Source of the DNA: Metabacillus schmidteae
Lineage (GTDB): Bacteria; Bacillota; Bacilli; Bacillales; Bacillaceae
DNA: 64,000 nt
Assembly: GCF_903166545.1 (NCBI RefSeq)
Contig: NZ_CAESCH010000001.1
Span: forward strand, 1,802,001 to 1,866,000
Direction of reading: 5' to 3'
Both the position numbers and the translations under genes were made by a program. Positions 54,899 to 63,130 of the stretch are shown in pieces. The notes beneath the pieces are model-generated. The model had not been told where the DNA came from. It ran no database searches and saw only the letters and a list, made by a program, of their open reading frames with translations. The stretch's first letter is position 1, and each line of letters starts with the position of its first letter.

Positions 54899-55351
54899 TT
54901 AAGGTAAATAAATATTTAGGATGTTTTGAAACACCCATTGAACAATGAATGGCAATGTGAGAGACAAGATGATATTTGTTGCCATAAATCTAAGTTTGAA
55001 GGGGCGGAGTATAACAGTTGCAAAGAACATGAAAATCATGGAGCTAAATAAAAATCCGATAAACGGAATTAGCATGGTAAAGACAAAAAATAATCCCAAA
55101 ATAGCGATAACCCGATAATGTTCAAAAATATATAATTTCAAATTTGAAAATAAAGAGTTTTTTTCTTGTTTTGAGAAGAAGCTTTTAATCAAGAGAGTAA
55201 TTGCTAAGATCATCATCAAGATGATAATCACTCTTGGGAAAAAAGAGGGAGCAAATGTCTGCACCCCTGATTTTTCAGAAAACTTGTTTGACTCAATAAA
55301 GAATACTCCTCCAACAAGTAAAATGAAGATTGCAAAGATCCGATCAACCAT
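54899..55351 (-). CDS. tctB: Tripartite tricarboxylate transporter small permease TctB
   Basis: 150 aa with four membrane helices, the TctB pattern: RIFAIFILLVGGVFFIES first, then FFPRVIIILMMILAITLLI, VIAILGLFFVFTMLIPFIGFLFSSMIFMFFATVIL, and a final helix. It is the small membrane subunit that works with TctA and the TctC receptor. Located between tctC (18 bases) and tctA (13 bases) in one minus-strand operon. ATG nine bases after AAGGTG. Confidence 0.85.
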   Translation of the reverse strand: MVDRIFAIFILLVGGVFFIESNKFSEKSGVQTFAPSFFPRVIIILMMILAITLLIKSFFSKQEKNSLFSNLKLYIFEHYRVIAILGLFFVFTMLIPFIGFLFSSMIFMFFATVILRPFKLRFMATNIILSLTLPFIVQWVFQNILNIYLP

Positions 55352-55369
55352 TATCTATCACACCTTGTT

Positions 55370-56377
55370 TTAAAATTTCATTTTTGGAGCCAATGTTTCC
55401 ATCTTAGCGTCCAGTTCTTCTATGTGTTTTGAGTAATCTTCAGTATTTTTGAAATTAGGGAAACTACCTAATTCTTCAATTTTCTTTTGTAATTCAGGAT
55501 CTTCTAAAGCTTTTTGGAATGCATCTGCAATAATTTTTACATGCTCAGGTGGAGTACCTTTAGGGGCAAGAATACCGCGATCAACAGTTACTGAAAAATC
55601 AATACCTTGCTCTTTTAACGTTGGTACATCTGGTAAAAATGGGTTTCTATCACCAAACACCATTCCAAGTGGAACTAAACTTCCATCTTCAATGTAGCCT
55701 TTACCAGATGCATAATCACCCGTCATTCCATCAACTTGATTTGCTAGAACAGCTGCATATTGTGGTCCCGTACCATCATAGTTTACATAGTTTAACGTTG
55801 TTGGATCTACACCGGCAGCATCCAGTAATGCTGCAATCGTAAAGTGATCTTCAGAACCAACTGTATAAGCCCAATTTACTTTATTTCCTGCTTTAACATA
55901 ATCAATAAAGTCATTAATCGTTTTAATATTGTTTTCTTCACTGAACTTCTTGCTGACAGATGGAATATGAGGAGTAGAAGTCATCATCATGACAGGATCA
56001 AATGCAGAGAAGCCGTAGTCCACTACACCTGTGTGCTGTGCAGTTGCAGCTACTTGGTGAATGCCCAGAATTGTGTACCCATCAGGCTCAGCATCTTTCA
56101 CGAAGCGAGACCCAACTGTTGCTGTAGCACCAGCCATATTTGTTGGAACAATTGTTTGACCTAAATGTTTTTCAGCATATTGTGCAACTAAACGAAACAA
56201 GACATCAGTTCCACCACCTGGTGGATAAGGAATCACAAGTTTTACTGGTTTAGTAGGAAAAGCTTCATTAGATGCAGTTGTTGTTGCTTCAGAACTAGAA
56301 GAAGTTGCACTTCCACATCCGGATATAACAAACACGAACATGAGTGTTAGTAAAAAATAAACTAGTTTATTTTGCAA
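55370..56377 (-). CDS. tctC: Tripartite tricarboxylate transporter receptor TctC (Bug family)
   Basis: 335 aa lipoprotein. Signal LVYFLLTLMFVFVISGC with lipobox Cys near residue 21, then a Ser/Thr-rich tether. Mature part: FPTKPVKLVIPYPPGGGTDVLFRLVAQYAEKHLGQ, the Bug receptor signature, NMAGATATVGSRFV in the ligand loop and RGILAPKGTPPEHVKII. It captures a carboxylate (citrate or another acid) outside the membrane. TTG start seven bases after AGGGGAG. First gene of tctCBA; divergent from a YwrD/HpxW-like hydrolase with 359 bases between, so the two may share a substrate pathway. Confidence 0.88.
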   Translation of the reverse strand: MQNKLVYFLLTLMFVFVISGCGSATSSSSEATTTASNEAFPTKPVKLVIPYPPGGGTDVLFRLVAQYAEKHLGQTIVPTNMAGATATVGSRFVKDAEPDGYTILGIHQVAATAQHTGVVDYGFSAFDPVMMMTSTPHIPSVSKKFSEENNIKTINDFIDYVKAGNKVNWAYTVGSEDHFTIAALLDAAGVDPTTLNYVNYDGTGPQYAAVLANQVDGMTGDYASGKGYIEDGSLVPLGMVFGDRNPFLPDVPTLKEQGIDFSVTVDRGILAPKGTPPEHVKIIADAFQKALEDPELQKKIEELGSFPNFKNTEDYSKHIEELDAKMETLAPKMKF

Positions 56378-56631
56378 GATAATCTCCCCTCATAATTCGT
56401 TTCGTAGTTAACGAGATGATATAGTAACTAAAAGTTAATTAATTAATCTTCTCTCCTTTCGTTTGTTAGTTGTTGATTTATGAACTATTAAAACATGGGT
56501 TAAAGGCACAATCACTTAGTTTGTTATGAATTCTGACATGGTTTTTTGTAATGGACTAAAGTGATAAAACATAATATCCACTATGTACCCTTATATGTAC
56601 GTAGAGTTTTATGTTGATATATAAAAAACAA

Positions 56632-56654
56632 AAGCTTTAACATTTTGAAAGCTT
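56632..56654 (-). terminator. Left-facing terminator-like hairpin in the tctC leader
   Basis: AAGCTTT and AAAGCTT form a seven-base perfect stem with a nine-base loop; on the minus strand it is followed by TTGTTTTTT. No gene ends here, so it could attenuate a long tctC leader or end a small RNA. Apart from this the 359-base gap 56378-56736 contains no gene; it must hold the promoters of tctC and the divergent hydrolase. Confidence 0.4.
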
Positions 56655-56736
56655 GGTAGATTATCTAACAATAAATCACTTTTGATAATTGAAATATTGC
56701 TATAATGGTTGAAACTTTTTTCAGGAGGAATAAAAA

Positions 56737-58317
56737 ATGAACAAAACAATAGTAGGGTCAAAGTCAATGGTCGTTAGTCCGCATTATTTAGCATCACAAG
56801 CAGGTAACATCATCTTAGAAAGAGGAGGGAATGCATTTGATGCAGCTGTAGCGGTGAGTGCTTGTCTTGCTGTTGTGTACCCTCACATGACTGGTATTGG
56901 AGGAGATTCATTTTGGGTTACATACAGTAAGGGTGAAGAGAAAGTGAGAGTTTATAATGGAAGTGGTCGAACTGGAATAAACCTTACTCGTGAAGTATAT
57001 GAAGGGCAAGAGGCAATACCAACTAGAGGAATCGACAGTGCGATTACAGTTCCAGGAATGGTGGATAGTTGGGACGCTGTTTTAAAGGAATATGGCAAGT
57101 TAACGTTAGAGGAAGTATTACGACCGGCAATCGAGTATGCTGAAAAAGGATTCCCGCTTTCGCCTGATCAACATGAAAACACAGTAAAGAGAGCAGATAT
57201 ATTGAAGGAAGATGAAGATATGGCAAGAATATTCTTACCGAATCAAGAGATTCCTAAAGTATATCAACGATTTATCCAAACAGACTTATCACGCACATTA
57301 AAAAAATTAGCTGAAAATGGTAGAGATGATTTTTATAAAGGAAAGCTGGCAGAACGAATTGTTTCAAATTTAAAAGACAAGGGCAGTCGTTTAACCTTAG
57401 AGGATTTTTCAAACCATTATGGAGAGTGGACAGATCCAATCACTACCACCTACCGGGGTTATGACGTTTATCAAGCACCTCCAAATTCACAAGGGTTTGT
57501 CGGGTTAATGGCCCTGAATATTTTAGAAAATTTTGATTTCTCCTTAATTGAAGAAGGTTCTTACCGTTATTATCATGTATTAGTTGAAGCATTAAAAAGA
57601 AGCTTTCAGGACCGTAACAAACATCTAACAGATCCACAATTTTATGATATCCCATTAGATAGGTTATTAAGCAAATCTTACGGAAAAGAAATGGCTGAAG
57701 AAATCCAATTTGACAGCGCACGGGATATTAAAACCGAACCAGTTGGCAGTGATACAGCCCATGCGGCAGTTATTGATGAGGAAGGAAATGCGGTATCCTT
57801 TATTCAAAGTCTTTATTTTGAATTTGGCTCAGGAGTTGCGGCAGGTGATACAGGTATAGTCATGCAAAACAGAGGTTCTTTTTTCTCCTTAGATCCGACT
57901 CATGTGAACTGTCTTGAACCTGGGAAAAGATCATTTCATACCTTAATGCCGGCAATGGTATTAAAGGAAGGGAAACCGCGAATTATTTATGGAACACAAG
58001 GAGGAGAAGGACAGCCGCAAACTCAAACGGCTATTCTCACAAGAATGATTGATTACGGAATGGATCCTCAATCAGCTATTAGCGCCCCAAGATTTGTATG
58101 GGGAAGAACATGGGGACAGCAAACACAAGAATTAAAAATTGAAGGTCGTGTAAACCTAAATGTACTGGAACAATTATCAAAAGCTGGTCATGCCGTCAAT
58201 AAAGTGGAAGATTTCAATGGAATTATGGGTCATGCAAATGCGATTCTGATTGATGACCAAGGCTTCGTACACGGTGGAGTTGATCCGAGAAGTGATGGAG
58301 CTGCGGTTGGGAGGTAA
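56737..58317 (+). CDS. Gamma-glutamyltranspeptidase-family Ntn-hydrolase, YwrD/HpxW-like
   Basis: 526 aa, self-cleaving precursor. Large-subunit motifs: GGNAFDAAVAVSACLAVVYPHMTGIGGDSFW and GSGRTG; the cleavage site is before Thr340 in VGSDTAHAAVIDEEGNAVS, and the small subunit has GKRSFHTLMPAMVL and GTQGGEGQPQTQTAIL. No signal peptide, unlike true exported GGT, so it is cytoplasmic. It matches the length and place of B. subtilis YwrD; the cytoplasmic oxamate amidohydrolase HpxW of the Klebsiella purine pathway belongs to the same subgroup. Whether it acts on gamma-glutamyl peptides or oxamate is open. ATG follows CAGGAGG. Confidence 0.82.
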   Translation: MNKTIVGSKSMVVSPHYLASQAGNIILERGGNAFDAAVAVSACLAVVYPHMTGIGGDSFWVTYSKGEEKVRVYNGSGRTGINLTREVYEGQEAIPTRGIDSAITVPGMVDSWDAVLKEYGKLTLEEVLRPAIEYAEKGFPLSPDQHENTVKRADILKEDEDMARIFLPNQEIPKVYQRFIQTDLSRTLKKLAENGRDDFYKGKLAERIVSNLKDKGSRLTLEDFSNHYGEWTDPITTTYRGYDVYQAPPNSQGFVGLMALNILENFDFSLIEEGSYRYYHVLVEALKRSFQDRNKHLTDPQFYDIPLDRLLSKSYGKEMAEEIQFDSARDIKTEPVGSDTAHAAVIDEEGNAVSFIQSLYFEFGSGVAAGDTGIVMQNRGSFFSLDPTHVNCLEPGKRSFHTLMPAMVLKEGKPRIIYGTQGGEGQPQTQTAILTRMIDYGMDPQSAISAPRFVWGRTWGQQTQELKIEGRVNLNVLEQLSKAGHAVNKVEDFNGIMGHANAILIDDQGFVHGGVDPRSDGAAVGR

Positions 58318-58340
58318 TTTGTGTCGTAAAATGTCTAATA

Positions 58341-58431
58341 GTAGATAAATCTTGATAATCGAAGATAAATTCTGAGGAATCGTAGATAAATTTTAAAAAT
58401 CGAAGATAAACCTGCATAATCGAAGATAAAT
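58341..58431. repeat. Five short direct repeats at 20-21 base spacing
   Basis: GWAGATAAA begins at 58341, 58361, 58382, 58402 and 58422, mostly preceded by AATC and followed by T or C. It fills the gap between the Ntn-hydrolase and Lrp-type genes (58318-58568), in which I see no gene. Spacing equals about two DNA helix turns. Compare the related array at 8308-8379. Confidence 0.7.
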
Positions 58432-58568
58432 TCGAAAGATAAGTCCTTTCACTTTTTTATATGCTTCTTTTTAGATACCTTTTCCTTCGTTTTCTTGATG
58501 TTTCGCTTTTATCTCTTTCCTTTTATCATTATACTTAAACTATATAATGCTCAAAGGATGGGTTTTTA

Positions 58569-59018
58569 GTGAAAATAGATCATATTGATAGAAAGATACT
58601 AGAGCTTCTCACGATAAATGGCAGAATGTCTTATTCAGATATAGGAAAGGAACTTGATCTATCTAGAGTTTCTGTCCGGGAAAGAGTGAATCAACTGATT
58701 AAACATGACGTGATTGAAAAATTTAGTGTTGTGATCAATTCTGAGAAAATGGGGAAAAATGTTTCGGCGTTTTTTGAAGTTGATTGTGAACCAGCCTATT
58801 TGGTTGAAGTTGCACAAAAACTTGCGGACAATCCATGTGTATCCAGCTGTTATCAAATGACTGGACCCAGTACATTACATATGCATGTATTAGTTGATGA
58901 TTTCGAGGCGTTAGAGAAGTTTATCAACAATGAATTATATGCACTGGAAGGAATCACAAGAGTTGAAAGCCATATTTTACTTAGACGCTTTAAAAGCAGA
59001 AGTGGCATGAAATTATAA
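58569..59018 (+). CDS. Lrp/AsnC-family regulator, YwrC/ChrS-like
   Basis: 149 aa. N-terminal helix-turn-helix IDRKILELLTINGRMSYSDIGKELDLSRVSVRERVNQLIKHDVIEKFSVVIN, then a RAM effector domain with VSSCYQMTGPSTLHMHVLVDDFEALEKFI. GTG start after AAAGGATGG. Placed between the YwrD-like gene and the two chromate transporter genes, exactly as ywrC in B. subtilis, where this protein (ChrS) represses the transporter pair. A similar role here is likely. Followed by its own terminator, so the transporter genes have a separate promoter. Confidence 0.87.
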   Translation: MKIDHIDRKILELLTINGRMSYSDIGKELDLSRVSVRERVNQLIKHDVIEKFSVVINSEKMGKNVSAFFEVDCEPAYLVEVAQKLADNPCVSSCYQMTGPSTLHMHVLVDDFEALEKFINNELYALEGITRVESHILLRRFKSRSGMKL

Positions 59019-59032
59019 TGTACAAAAAAGTG

Positions 59033-59072
59033 GAGAATGCAGGAAATATAATTCCATCTGCATTCTCTTTTT
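59033..59072 (+). terminator. Terminator of the Lrp-type gene
   Basis: GAGAATGCAG exactly inverted to CTGCATTCTC, followed by five T. Confidence 0.82.
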
Positions 59073-59226
59073 ATTTTTCAGAAAAATGTATAGAAATGGC
59101 GGGAGTTATCCTATATAATCGTAAATAACCAAATAAACTTTCGTTTGTAAGTTATCGTAACAATATAGATTAACAAACGAAAAAATATCCGCATAAATTA
59201 GTAATTAGATCCATACCTATTGTAGG

Positions 59227-59277
59227 GGCGCAATTTATAGGGAGAGGGGGATACTAAATATCTAGTTATAGTGCGCC
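59227..59277 (+). promoter_or_regulatory. Possible structured leader of the chromate transporter operon
   Basis: GGCGCA pairs with TGCGCC, with an inner TATA/TATA pairing, around a purine-rich loop containing GGGAGAGGGGGA. It lies 35 bases before the first transporter gene. A second inverted repeat, TTTCGTTTGT ... ACAAACGAAA (about 59137-59181), lies upstream and may be an operator. I do not recognise a known riboswitch. Confidence 0.35.
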
Positions 59278-59312
59278 AAGAATGACATTATATAAAAAAA
59301 GGGTGAGAAGAA

Positions 59313-59888
59313 ATGAAACACCTCCAATTATTTTTAGCGTTTTTTCGAGTGGGGATGTTAGGGTATGGTGGAGGACCGTCATCAATTCCACTTGTTCATA
59401 AAGAAGTAGTGGATAAATATAAGTGGATGAATGATGATGAGTTTGCTGATGTGTTAGCACTAGGAAATACATTGCCGGGACCCATTGCAACGAAGATGGC
59501 CGGCTATATCGGGTATCGTGTAGGGGGAGTTTTTGGTCTTATAAATGCTACTCTTTCAACCATTCTCCCAACCATTATTTTAATGATTGTTTTATTGACA
59601 ACAATTTCTTCTATAAAAGATTATCCTTGGGTTCAAGGAATGACAGCTGCTGTTGTACCTGTTGTGGGAGTAATGCTGGCAACATTAACATGGGACTTTT
59701 ATAAAAAATCGCAAACCTCAATGGGCTGGTTAAAAGCTATAATATTTATAGGGGGCAGTTTTCTTTTTATGGAGGTTTTAGGACTGCATCCAGCTATTTT
59801 AATCGTTGTATTATTGATTGCAGCTGTCATGATAAAGGATAAGAAACCTGAAGAAGAGCGCAACGTAGAAAGGGGGAATGCTTCGTGA
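59313..59888 (+). CDS. Chromate transporter half-protein, first of pair (YwrB-like)
   Basis: 191 aa, one CHR domain: FLAFFRVGMLGYGGGPSSIPLVHKEVV and the conserved LALGNTLPGPIATKMAGYIGYRVGG, then four further helices and a charged tail. Short CHR proteins occur as adjacent pairs that together make a full exporter. In B. subtilis the pair (Chr3N/Chr3C, YwrB/YwrA) confers chromate resistance only when both are present. ATG follows AGGGTGAG; the next gene overlaps by four bases. Confidence 0.87.
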   Translation: MKHLQLFLAFFRVGMLGYGGGPSSIPLVHKEVVDKYKWMNDDEFADVLALGNTLPGPIATKMAGYIGYRVGGVFGLINATLSTILPTIILMIVLLTTISSIKDYPWVQGMTAAVVPVVGVMLATLTWDFYKKSQTSMGWLKAIIFIGGSFLFMEVLGLHPAILIVVLLIAAVMIKDKKPEEERNVERGNAS

Positions 59889-60412
59889 TTTATTGGGAGA
59901 TATTTCTCGCCTTTTTTATCCCTGGTATTTTAGGGTATGGTGGTGGACCCGCATCAATTCCACTAGTCGAAAATGAAGTGGTTGACCGCTATGGATGGAT
60001 GGATGTTAACGAGTTTAGTGAGGTCCTCGCATTAGGGAATGCTTTGCCTGGCCCAATTGCAACAAAAATGGCTGGCTATATAGGCTATGAGCAGGGCGGA
60101 ATACTAGGAAGCTTAGTTGGAATTTTTGCAACTGTAGCACCTTCACTTATTTTAATGATTGTCTTATTAGGATTTTTATATAAATTCAAAGATTCTCCTA
60201 AGGTAAAGCGAATGACAACGTTTATTCGTCCAACGATTGCAGTCTTACTCGGAGTGATGGCCTACGGCTTTTTCTTCACATCCTATCAGGACACAGGAAT
60301 CTGGCAAACCTTGTTTCTTGTTGTGGCAAGCTTTTTCTTATTAGAAAAATTAAAGGTCCATCCAGCTATCGTTATAGTTGCTGCGATGGGATATGGAGCG
60401 GTATTTATATAA
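59885..60412 (+). CDS. Chromate transporter half-protein, second of pair (YwrA-like)
   Basis: 175 aa, homologous to the preceding protein: FLAFFIPGILGYGGGPASIPLVENEVV and LALGNALPGPIATKMAGYIGYEQGG. The two differ mainly in the C-terminal half, fitting opposite membrane topology of N- and C-type halves. GTG start inside the four-base overlap GTGA, so expressed at equal ratio. Ends directly at a terminator. Confidence 0.87.
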   Translation: MIYWEIFLAFFIPGILGYGGGPASIPLVENEVVDRYGWMDVNEFSEVLALGNALPGPIATKMAGYIGYEQGGILGSLVGIFATVAPSLILMIVLLGFLYKFKDSPKVKRMTTFIRPTIAVLLGVMAYGFFFTSYQDTGIWQTLFLVVASFFLLEKLKVHPAIVIVAAMGYGAVFI

Positions 60413-60449
60413 ATCCCCTAGCCCCAAAAGGCTTGGGGATTCTTTTTTT
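60412..60449 (+). terminator. Terminator of the chromate transporter pair
   Basis: AATCCCCTAGCC pairs with GGCTTGGGGATT (one T-T opposition), followed by seven T. The stem starts on the last base of the stop codon. Confidence 0.82.
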
Positions 60450-60813
60450 ACTTAGTATTAAGAATGCTTTCTTCTAAAACCTCATTTTTATCACCATATA
60501 CTTGTGTTAAATGACTTTCTCCCCAAGCACATAAGGCATTTAAAATTTGTTCCAGACTTTTTCCATATTCGCTTAATTCATATTCTACCTTTGGTGGTAT
60601 TTCATGATAAACAATACGATTAATCACACCATCTTCCTCTAGTTCACGTAATTGCTGAGTTAACATTTTTTGAGTGATATTAGGCATTAATCGTTTTAAT
60701 TCACTTGTCCGCTTTTTTCCATGAGTTAGATGACACAGAATGACACACTTCCACTTTCCGCCGATTACTTCTAAAGTTGCTTCAACCGCGATATTGTATT
60801 TTTTCTTTTGCAT
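60448..60813 (-). CDS. HxlR-family transcriptional regulator
   Basis: 121 aa. MarR-like winged helix of the HxlR/YodB group: VEATLEVIGGKWKCVILCHLTHGKKRTSELKRLMPNITQKMLTQQLRELEEDGVINRIVYHEIPPKVEYELSEYG. One Cys in KWKCVIL near the N-terminus is where redox-sensing members (YodB, HypR) carry their reactive Cys, so it may sense quinones or electrophiles. ATG 60813 follows GGAGG; a longer frame to 60840 has no site. Divergent from an MFS exporter gene with two palindromes between, so it likely represses both. Confidence 0.88.
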   Translation of the reverse strand: MQKKKYNIAVEATLEVIGGKWKCVILCHLTHGKKRTSELKRLMPNITQKMLTQQLRELEEDGVINRIVYHEIPPKVEYELSEYGKSLEQILNALCAWGESHLTQVYGDKNEVLEESILNTK

Positions 60814-60830
60814 AGTTTCCTCCATAATTA

Positions 60831-60852
60831 ATAGGTACAAAAAAGTACCTAT
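60831..60852. promoter_or_regulatory. Perfect palindrome, probable HxlR-type operator 1
   Basis: ATAGGTAC, six A, GTACCTAT. It lies 18 bases upstream of the regulator start and contains the GTAC core common in HxlR-family operators. Autoregulation is likely. Confidence 0.6.
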
Positions 60853-60871
60853 ATCACTTAATGGTACCTAT

Positions 60872-60887
60872 CGTACTAAAAAGTGCG
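60872..60887. promoter_or_regulatory. Imperfect palindrome, possible HxlR-type operator 2
   Basis: CGTACT, four A, AGTGCG; one mismatch to symmetry. It is 41 bases from operator 1 and shares its layout of GTAC-type arms around an A run. Toward the MFS gene. Confidence 0.45.
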
Positions 60888-61009
60888 TTCTTCTCAAGTT
60901 GAATTGTATATCTCATAATAACATTTGCCGATTGATTTTCACCATTCATTTTATCGTCTGCATGCAGAAGGTGAGTCATACAAACATTTCAATTTAAGGA
61001 GGAGACACA

Positions 61010-62188
61010 ATGTCTATAGATAAAAAAAGTACATTCGCATTGCTGGCATTAGCAGTCAGTGCTTTCGCGATAGGAACAACTGAATTTATAAGTGTAGGGC
61101 TATTGCCCCTCATTTCAGAGGATTTACACATACCTGTGACAACAGCAGGTTTGACGGTATCATTATATGCCTTAGGTGTTACGTTTGGAGCACCGATTTT
61201 AACATCATTAACATCAAGTATGTCTCGAAAAACGTTACTGCTATGGATCATGATTGTTTTCATCGCCGGTAATACAATTGCTGCGAGTGCAACAACTGTA
61301 GAGATATTACTTGCAGCTCGAGTTCTTTCAGCTTTATCACATGGTGTTTTTATGTCAATTGGTTCAACGATTGCTGCTAACTTAGTACCTGAAAATAAAC
61401 GGGCAAGTGCTATATCCATTATGTTTACAGGACTTACGGTTGCAACAGTAACCGGGGTACCTCTTGGAACATTTATTGGTCAGCAATTTGGATGGAGAGC
61501 AGCATTTGTAAGCATCATTGTGGTTGGGGTCATCGCGTTCATTGCGAATAGTATCCTTGTCCCATCTGACTTGCCGAAGGGAGCAAAGACAACATTTAAA
61601 GATCAATTCAAACTCCTTTCAAATGGACGTCTCTTACTTTTATTTAGTGTAACTGCATTAGGTTATGGTGGGACATTTGTTGTCTTCACGTATCTTTCAC
61701 CATTGCTTCAACATGTGACAGGATTTAAAGAAGGTGTAGTTTCCATCATCTTACTTGTTTATGGAATTGCTATTGCAATTGGTAATGTCATGGGAGGAAA
61801 ACTAGCAAATCGAAACCCTCTTAAGGCGTTGTTTTATATGTTTATTGTCCAGGCAATTGTTCTTATTGTTCTAACATTTACTGCACCTTTCAAAATTGCA
61901 GGATTAATCACAATTATTTTTATGGGTCTTCTTGCCTTTATGAATGTTCCAGGTCTACAAGTGCATGTTGTCACACTGGCAGAACGATTTGTGCCAAGTG
62001 CAGTAGATGTCGCATCTGCTATAAATATTGCCGCATTTAATGCCGGTATTGCGATCGGATCTTATATAGGTGGAATTATAACTGATTCCATCGGGTTGAT
62101 TCATACGGCTTGGATTGGCGGGCTAATGGTAATGGGTGCTGTTATTCTAACGGGTTGGAGTCGTTTGTTGGAAAGAAGAGATAATTGA
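61010..62188 (+). CDS. MFS exporter, AraJ/YdhP-like
   Basis: 392 aa, twelve helices. FALLALAVSAFAIGTTEFISVGLLPLISEDLHI is the helix 1 block of the DHA1 sugar/drug exporter group (AraJ, YdhP, NepI), with LLAARVLSALSHGVFMSIGSTIAANLVP in helices 4-5. Exports drugs, arabinose-like sugars or nucleosides in relatives; substrate here unknown. ATG after AAGGAGGAG. Divergent from the HxlR regulator, so expression is probably induced by the compound that regulator senses. The aldo/keto reductase gene follows 57 bases later and may be co-transcribed. Confidence 0.85.
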   Translation: MSIDKKSTFALLALAVSAFAIGTTEFISVGLLPLISEDLHIPVTTAGLTVSLYALGVTFGAPILTSLTSSMSRKTLLLWIMIVFIAGNTIAASATTVEILLAARVLSALSHGVFMSIGSTIAANLVPENKRASAISIMFTGLTVATVTGVPLGTFIGQQFGWRAAFVSIIVVGVIAFIANSILVPSDLPKGAKTTFKDQFKLLSNGRLLLLFSVTALGYGGTFVVFTYLSPLLQHVTGFKEGVVSIILLVYGIAIAIGNVMGGKLANRNPLKALFYMFIVQAIVLIVLTFTAPFKIAGLITIIFMGLLAFMNVPGLQVHVVTLAERFVPSAVDVASAINIAAFNAGIAIGSYIGGIITDSIGLIHTAWIGGLMVMGAVILTGWSRLLERRDN

Positions 62189-62245
62189 ATTAGTTTTTAA
62201 ATGGGCGGAATGGGTGGGATAAATAATAATATTGGAGGAATTTTT

Positions 62246-63088
62246 ATGATAAATGGTTTACAAGAAACGACAACTTTGAATAATGGAGTAAAAATGCCTT
62301 GGCTTGGCATCGGCGTATTTAAAGTAGTGGAAGGTCCAGATTTAGTGGATACACTAAAAGCTGCTATTAAACATGGATACAGAAGTATTGACACAGCAGC
62401 AATTTACGAAAATGAAGAGGGGGTTGGAGAAGGCATTCGTGAGGGGCTTAAGGATTCAGCTATTTCCAGAGAAGATTTATTTGTTACCTCAAAAGTTTGG
62501 AATGCAGATCTAGGGTATGAGTTAACGTTAAATGCCTTTGAAAACAGCTTACAAAAGTTAGGCTTAGATTATTTAGACTTGTATCTTATTCACTGGCCTG
62601 TTGAAGGGAAATATAAGGATGCATGGAGAGCATTAGAAACTCTTTATAAACAAGGAAAGGTTAAAGCAATCGGCGTAAGTAACTTTCAAATTCATCATCT
62701 TGAAGATTTAATGAAGAGTGCCGAAATTAAACCGATGATTAATCAAGTAGAGTTCCACCCACGATTAACACAAAAAGAACTCCAAGAATTTTGCCAAGAG
62801 CACGAAATACAACTTGAAGCCTGGTCACCACTAATGCAAGGTGAATTATTGGACAACGATACATTACAAAGTGTTGCTGTTAAATATCAAAAATCAATTG
62901 CACAAATTATTTTGCGTTGGGATTTGCAAAATGGTGTCATCACGATACCTAAATCAACAAAGGAACATAGAATTGTAGAAAATGCATCTATCTTTGATTT
63001 TGAGTTAACAAAAGAGGATATGGAAAAGATAAATTCTTTAAATGAAAATAAGCGGGTAGGACCTGATCCGGATAATTTTGATTTTTAA
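62246..63088 (+). CDS. Aldo/keto reductase, YvgN/YtbE-like
   Basis: 280 aa, the standard length of bacterial AKR5-type enzymes. NGVKMPWLGIGVFKV opens the barrel; catalytic Asp and Tyr in SIDTAAIYENEEGVG, Lys in VTSKVWNADLGYE, His in LYLIHWPVEGK; IPKSTKEHRIVENASIFDFEL binds NADPH. It reduces methylglyoxal or other aldehydes and ketones. ATG 62246 follows TTGGAGG; an ATG at 62201 is open but unsupported. Together with the HxlR regulator and exporter, it could form an electrophile-detoxification unit; this is inference. Confidence 0.9.
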   Translation: MINGLQETTTLNNGVKMPWLGIGVFKVVEGPDLVDTLKAAIKHGYRSIDTAAIYENEEGVGEGIREGLKDSAISREDLFVTSKVWNADLGYELTLNAFENSLQKLGLDYLDLYLIHWPVEGKYKDAWRALETLYKQGKVKAIGVSNFQIHHLEDLMKSAEIKPMINQVEFHPRLTQKELQEFCQEHEIQLEAWSPLMQGELLDNDTLQSVAVKYQKSIAQIILRWDLQNGVITIPKSTKEHRIVENASIFDFELTKEDMEKINSLNENKRVGPDPDNFDF

Positions 63089-63095
63089 GATGACA

Positions 63096-63126
63096 AAGGG
63101 CAGTCACCTCACATATGACTGCCCTT
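63096..63126. terminator. Bidirectional terminator between convergent genes
   Basis: AAGGGCAGTCA exactly inverted to TGACTGCCCTT; A/T-rich on both sides. Between the aldo/keto reductase and the minus-strand hydrolase. Confidence 0.75.
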
Positions 63127-63130
63127 ACTT

